From Amoebidium appalachense (lineage: Eukaryota > Ichthyosporea), in the NCBI GenBank assembly GCA_963693365.1, contig CAVNZM010000013.1, positions 7,750,001 through 7,814,000 of the forward strand: a stretch of 64,000 nucleotides of DNA, read 5' to 3'. A model generated the notes under the pieces. The model saw nothing but the letters and a program-made list of their open reading frames with translations, was not told the DNA's origin and did not search any database. Each line of letters opens with the position of its first letter. Positions within the stretch are counted from its first letter, which is position 1. The position numbers and the translations under genes are program-made. Below are positions 37,596 to 64,000 of this stretch, one piece after another.

Positions 37596-38830
37596 GTAAG
37601 CTATTTGACAGTGTATGAATTTCGATGCTCTGAGCAATGACGGCAAGCAAACCCGGTTCAGAGCCTTTTTTACCTTTAAATTTGAGAACATGGTAACCAT
37701 AATAGGGGGAAATTAGTGCTTCAAGCGTTGGCGTTTCTCAGTCCCTCTCTTTTCTTCTTTCCTTTTTTTTTCAATTTTAATTTTTTAAATTAATGTGTGT
37801 AAAGTATCCTCACGGACACTTCAGTGTAAAGTGTATGTGTATGAGTAAACGGGGTTCACTCTGAACTGGATTTCAGAGGATCGATGCGTGCGTTTATATA
37901 CGGATGGTCGACCCGGACAAGATTACTTGACCAATTACACAACTCCCTAGCCGACCAATCATATTACAGATTAGTACAGGGCTAGTAATTACTGTGTGTG
38001 ACTACTTGGTCTCTTGCCGGTTCTAACACTCATATATAATCTTTACTGCTGCATGACTTATGACTTACACAGCCCCGAAATATACTCCAAATAAACAGGT
38101 ACCAGTACTTTTCCTGTTTGTGACTTTGGTTACCAGTTACCTTTCGGAGTGCTGTCTCTCTCACATGTGTAACTGCAGGTTTACAACGACCACTCATTGC
38201 AGCTGGACTTTACCGGGATGCCCTCAACATGACTGGTCGAATATGAGACTCCCCAATCACTCACAACCTGCTTGTTAGTTATTCGTTCTCTATGGCCGCA
38301 GCATTTACGTGTTCCAATCAACACAGAAGAGGCCATAAGTGTCCACTCACGCGAGTCTCACTGTAGTTCGTTTCCAAGTAACCGAACATATGTAATTGTA
38401 TTCGATCATCCGATTGGAAAAGCAGATATAACATTTATGATTGGCTCATTCATCAGCAAACGCCGACATCTGACTGGATGAGCCGGCACCGACGAATTGT
38501 AAATAAAGCAAATAGATCTGAATAGATCTGAATCGATCGATTGACACGAATGCTCGCCGCGGAGACATAACAATGTGTAAAAGAACACCATGATGGGGAG
38601 GGGGGAGGGGGGGGGGGGGGGGAGGGGGGCGACGGGGGCGGGGGAGGGGGAACACATCACAAACAGAGGGCATATCGTATCACTGTGATAGAGGCGCCTT
38701 ATGCTAAAACTTCGGTTTTCTTCCTTGAAAACTATTAACTCCCAGCTTCAACTCTTGATTGGTTTAAGCTGGTGGTTTATATGTTACGATCAAACTGCAA
38801 GTCCAGTACTGTAAACATTACAACCTTACA
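36861..38830. other. Intergenic region without recognised genes
   Basis: The first part (to about 37600) is purine/G-rich with many GGGG runs, including a G-run at about 37563-37594. The rest is AT-balanced sequence with short frames only and no splice-supported exon. Confidence 0.55.
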
Positions 38831-38855
38831 CCCATATGCATACTCGTGCGCATGA

Positions 38856-39668
<813 letters not shown>

Positions 39669-39812
39669 GGCTTAGTCAAATTCGATTCGCTCTTAGTCAA
39701 CGATTCGCTCTTATTTGTTTGAAGTTTATTTGCTACTTTTTCTATAGAGACGGTCAAAGAGTTATGCAATACGTGGCACATTGTGATGCGGCCCCCTATA
39801 AGATCTACCTAG

Positions 39813-41160
39813 TTACGCATGTGTGTTGCCCAACTTAACAAGAATTTCTTTCAACGCCGCCTCCCGTGCCTGGCACTCCGCCAACTCCATCTTGAGTTGG
39901 CTTTCTCTTTTCTCAGCGGGGCTCATATCAACATTTTTCAGACGCACTCCCCCCTGTTTTCGAATTTGCAGATGCATGGAGTTGTATCCCTGAGGCTGGG
40001 TTCTTAGATCTGCCCAGATTGGAGCTACTTGGGGTGCCCGAGCTATTTGTTTGCAAGTAGCCGAGGGCAACCAGAATCTTGGGCATGAAGAAAACAATGA
40101 CGAAAAACGAAACAGAAAACAGGGTAGTTGCGGCCCAGAGAATATACTTCTGGGCCATGCTGTCCTTCACAAACATCATCGGCACGACAATAACTGAAAC
40201 GGCGAGGTTTTGGACTGTGGCAACAAAAATAAAGCGGCTCTCCCTGAAGTTGGACGGTACCATACGGATTCTCCAACTCATGACGCAGTTGGCGACCAAT
40301 TGGAAGATGATGTTCAAAACATAAAGGGCAATAAGTGTGTGGCTGCCATCGATCGACGCCTGCCATATGGGAACACTTGCAACACCCGTGTAGGAGGCTC
40401 CACCAATCACCAAGCGGATCTCATCTTGATCGACCGTAATCGGATCTACGATGGTGTAAATGATCAGCAATATGACGTAGATGAGAAAAACCACAAGGAA
40501 GGGAACGAGAAGTCGCTCGTCGGACAGTTTCCCACTCAGCTGCATTTGTTTGTGTGGTGCGGCACGGAAAATAGTGTTGATTCGGTAAAGTTTGACACTG
40601 CATGCACTATACAATGTAGAATGCCTGAGAAATAGGAGCCACGTGCCGGAATAAAGGTGCGCATTGGTGGGTGCCAGCGTAGGCGATGTTGCTAGCGAGG
40701 ATGAACAGGCAGCCCAGGAGCATCAGAAGGCTGTAGGTGACCGACGCACTGCAAATGACACAGTGGCCCCTCAAACACCACACCGCAATGCCAACTGCAA
40801 GCGTATACAAAGCAACCAATCCCGTCAAAGCGTCGATGATGATCGCTGTGATGCTATTGGCTGGCACATTTGGGCACGCAACTGTTTGTGGCGGTGGTAG
40901 TTCGACACCATTTCTGCAGAGTCCGTCCTTGTTGTTTTATTCCCTCCGCCATTTAAAGGTAACCATTTGCATGCCTGTGGATGGGTCACACGTGGCATCC
41001 GAGACTGTGTCAATGTGGTCCCATGTGCACGTGGGCAGTAGCACGTGATTAATCGCGGCACATGCTCTTGCCGTGGCGTCAGCAGGCGTAGTAGAATTCA
41101 TCAGCACCATTTCCAGAAATATGGTACGGAATATTCTCCGGTCGTCGATCTCCTATAGGC
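39813..41160 (-). pseudogene. Class C G-protein-coupled receptor (GABA-B/mGluR-like seven-helix domain), frame-broken
   Basis: From 41101 the frame reads a Cys-containing ectodomain end (CTWDHIDTVSDATCDPSTG, FKWRRE), a TAA at 40939-40937, then CRNGVELPPPQTVACP. TM1 (SITAIIIDALTGLVALYTL) and TM2 (YSLLMLLGCLFILASNI) follow. In TM3 the frame shifts at about 40606-40615 and resumes SACSVKLYRINTIF. TM4 to TM7 are intact, including VPSNFRESRFI and FMPKILVALGY, typical of the 7tm_3 family. Near 39950 a second shift separates the tail from a predicted coiled coil (SQLKMELAECQAREAALKEI) ending at 39813, as in GABA-B receptors. The seven-helix part has no introns, unlike its neighbours. It is either a pseudogene or a gene with base-call indels. 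Confidence 0.82.
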
Positions 41161-41594
41161 GGTCTAGGAGGTCTTGGGTGGGGCTGTAGGGGTAGTAGGT
41201 GGGCGATGATTGGAGCGCGGCGGTACGGACTGAGTGTATGCGGGGACTTGAGAGCAACAGTGCGCTGTATGCGTGGCCGTAGGCGGGAATCTGGAACAGC
41301 TTGAGTGATGACGTGTACATGTACGAGCGGCGGTTTGGGTCGGTCAGGTATTGTATCAGTTGCCACCCTTAAGTCTTGCTGCTATTGCTTGACCGGCCAT
41401 TTATGCCCAGTGCGGAACCACCAAACACGGGGCGACCTGGTGGAACAGCGACATAGAGATCATCACGGAGTGTTTTGGCTTGATGCCCGTAAACATGAGT
41501 CCGTTAAGGGTGAAGCCAATGGTGTTGGCCTTGTCGTTGATTAAGGTGTGGCGCTTAAATGGAATGTCAGTAAGGGGATCAACCATTGGCCATT

Positions 41595-42106
41595 TTAAGC
41601 TTTCCATATTTGGAAGGCGGGGTCATTCGTCGGATAGTAGTTGTCTGAGAGCAACGCACGGATGCCGGGTAGAGCCCTGGTCAGGCCATTTTGAAAGAAC
41701 TCATCCTGCATGGCGCATTCCATTTGCTCCGAATGTGTGGTGCTGCGCCTGAGCACGTGACCCTTTGCCGCCCTCACCAGGATGGTGATGATGTTCATCT
41801 CCTCGTGCTCACCAGGGTCCACAACCAACATAACCCTTTCTGGAGTTTTCGTTAGGTGCAAGTCGCTCCGTGTAGTTTAGCAGTGCATCCCACCAGTCGA
41901 GCTCAGGACATTATTGATGGATGTCACAACACGTGCCGGGCGCAGCGGCACCTTGTTTCCATTCTTCTCGAACAGCGTGACTGTGGGCATACTGTCTGGA
42001 CCTGTGCAGCCGTAAGTGTCGGCGAGATGGGTGGCAACATCGGTCCATCGCCGTGAGCAATCCACGCCCCCCTGCTCTGCGGCGTGGTCAAAGTCATAAA
42101 GTTCCT
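41595..42106 (-). pseudogene. Thioredoxin/PDI-like fragment upstream of the receptor, interrupted
   Basis: After an acceptor-like CTTAG the frame reads ELYDFDHAAEQGGVDCSRRW, THLADTYG and MPTVTLFEKNGNKVP, resembling the second half of a thioredoxin-fold domain (VDC, PT-x-x-x-F-x-x-G). A TAA at 41876-41874 interrupts it. The same frame continues about 88 codons to 41595 (PERVMLVVDPGEHEEMNIIT) and then shifts to another frame at about 41600 (KWPMVDPLTDIPFKRHT). The CxxC half was not found. Whether this is the ectodomain of the receptor or a separate gene is unresolved. Confidence 0.4.
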
Positions 42107-42119
42107 AAGCCGCAACCTC

Positions 42120-44700
<2,581 letters not shown>

Positions 44701-44705
44701 GGCCA

Positions 44706-62590
<17,885 letters not shown>

Positions 62591-63100
62591 CTGCATGATG
62601 CATCAGCAGGGGAAAGGGGTACCATAAAGATGCATGGGATAAATGGCTGGGGCATGTATACAGATATGGGGCACCCCGTGGGGTGGTATACGGCACACAG
62701 TGAGAAGGTAGTGCAGGGAGTAGCCATACAATTACAGTCAACCACGCAAGGAGGTGTTGGCACCTGGTGGGAGCGTAGTATGCTGGAAGGTAGTTGCTAA
62801 GGGAGACGGGACTGGTGTGCGAATGTGTGGGTGTGTAAATGGGGGGGGGGGTGCGCGCCGGGGGGGGGGGGGGGGGGGGGTGAGGGGGAGGAGAGAAGAA
62901 TGATCACAAATGACGAAGCACGAACCAAGAAGAAGAACACGTGAAGATGGCAAGGAATATGCGGTGAAGCAAATGGGACCCCATTCACCCACCACTGACA
63001 TGACCAGGCCCAAGGCCAAGGCAAAAGAAAGCTGTGCATGCAGGGCACAGCAATCAAGGGAAACAGAATGACTGTGGGAGAAAAGGAGGTACACGAATTG

Positions 63101-63390
63101 GGGGGGGGGGGGGGGGGGGGGGTTTGAATGCGTCAAAAAGTACGAAGTACACAAGAACAAACGGATAACACGATGCAGAATGCAAGCCATACATAAAGAG
63201 TATGCATAATAAGCAGAGCCCATCCTCAGGGGGGGCCCACGTCATCCACAGTACCCGAGTTTCGACCTATTCCCCTCGTTAACGAAACCCAACTCAGATA
63301 CTGTTTCACTTGAACATGAGTAGGTCACCCGTCTTGATCAGAGACGAGCAGGGTTGCTTATGCAGGCAAGGGCAGTGGGAAAGGCCGGGG
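63101..63390 (-). repeat. SINE-like element, subfamily B
   Basis: G-run, TTTGAATGCGTCAAAAAGT through GCAAGGGCAGTGGGAAAGG. It forms the left part of the second long repeat copy. Confidence 0.92.
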
Positions 63391-63923
63391 GTTAAAGTTG
63401 CAGCAGTAAGCAGAAGCAAGAAAAATATAGATAGGAACTCAGGAGACGGGGCTTCTAGGAAGCTCCCCCGTCGATACCTAAGTCGATACTTCCCTGGCTA
63501 ACATACTACACCAGCTGAAAAGAATTAAGTCCCGAAGGCCGCAGAATTCGTAATCAGAGGGGAAAATATGAGATTTGACCCACGCCGCAGGGTAGTAACA
63601 CGCTTACTAGGGCGGAACTTTATCGTCTTCGAACGGAAAGCTATGCCCCCGGATGTCAGCCGGAAATATGGTATCACCCATTGCTTTGGGCTTGAAAAAA
63701 GCCAAACCGATAGTCCGAGTTATGTTACGCCGGCGGGTAACATGCCGCATGGGTTCCAAGGGAGCTGTCGCCAACAGAGCGGTGTGTGCATGCGTGCGCG
63801 TAACGCAATGTGTGAAGTGTGTCTATAGCTATGAAAGGGGGTATGCAGAAGTGGACAGATGAAGTGTGTGGAGAGAAAAACAGTAAGAAGAAAAGTAGAC
63901 ACCGGTATGTGCAACCCCGCACA

Positions 63924-63958
<35 letters not shown>

Positions 63959-64000
63959 AATAAGCGAAGATTACAGGTAATCAACCAGAACAACAAATGA
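63126..64000. repeat. Long near-identical repeat, copy 2 (about 875 bp, reaches window end)
   Basis: Same orientation as 45245-46117. It carries the same 86-codon frame at 63568-63828. It lies upstream of the first visible flippase exon, so it is expected to be intronic. The repeat may continue beyond the window. Confidence 0.95.

Noticed and set aside
39813-42106. Stop-codon reassignment (TAA or TAG read as Gln) in the receptor locus
   Set aside because: The TM3 break needs a frameshift, not readthrough, and the flippase and kinase genes end normally at TAA and TAG.

Overview
The window is nuclear DNA from an intron-rich eukaryote, probably a unicellular protist or alga; I cannot place it further from sequence alone. 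The evidence is split eukaryotic genes with GT-AG (and two GC-AG) introns, animal-type signalling and trafficking families, and very dense (CA)n/(TG)n microsatellites and long C or G homopolymers. Most long open frames here are translated microsatellites (Cys-Val, His-Thr, poly-Pro or poly-Gly) and are not genes. I rebuilt genes by joining exons at splice sites and checking phase.

Layout. (1) About 1,000-15,317, + strand: a protein kinase D-like Ser/Thr kinase with an EF-hand, two C1 zinc fingers and a complete CAMK-type kinase domain; a 26-copy 70-bp minisatellite (4,441-6,252) sits in the intron region between the C1 domains. (2) 15,318-26,198: mostly non-coding, with a Thr/Pro-rich mucin-like reading frame near 18.9-20.0 kb, a MITE-like inverted-repeat element (22.7-23.05 kb) and a 44-bp tandem repeat (23.58-23.98 kb). 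(3) 26,199-32,854, - strand: nine exons of a TBC (Rab-GAP) domain protein whose glutamine finger is replaced. (4) 32,855-39,812: repeats, including a second MITE copy (35.69-36.20 kb) and an 800-bp alternating purine-pyrimidine tract. (5) 39,813-42,106, - strand: a class C GPCR (GABA-B-like seven-helix) locus broken by frameshifts and stops, with a thioredoxin-like fragment upstream. (6) 44,706-62,590, - strand: 29 exons (1,011 codons before the stop) of a P4-type phospholipid flippase; only its first part lies beyond the window.

The genes do not form an operon. The kinase (DAG/Ca2+ signalling), TBC protein (Rab control) and flippase (membrane asymmetry) are all membrane-signalling or trafficking genes, but their adjacency may be chance.

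The most unusual feature is intron architecture. Many introns end in a (CA)n tract running straight into the acceptor AG, and many begin with a donor followed by C-runs. In two genes an exon/intron junction has been tandemly duplicated into the intron, with copies decaying away from the exon. A SINE-like family ending in poly(C) has at least seven copies, and an ~875-bp near-identical direct repeat lies in the first visible and last introns of the flippase gene, flanking 28 of its 29 visible exons.
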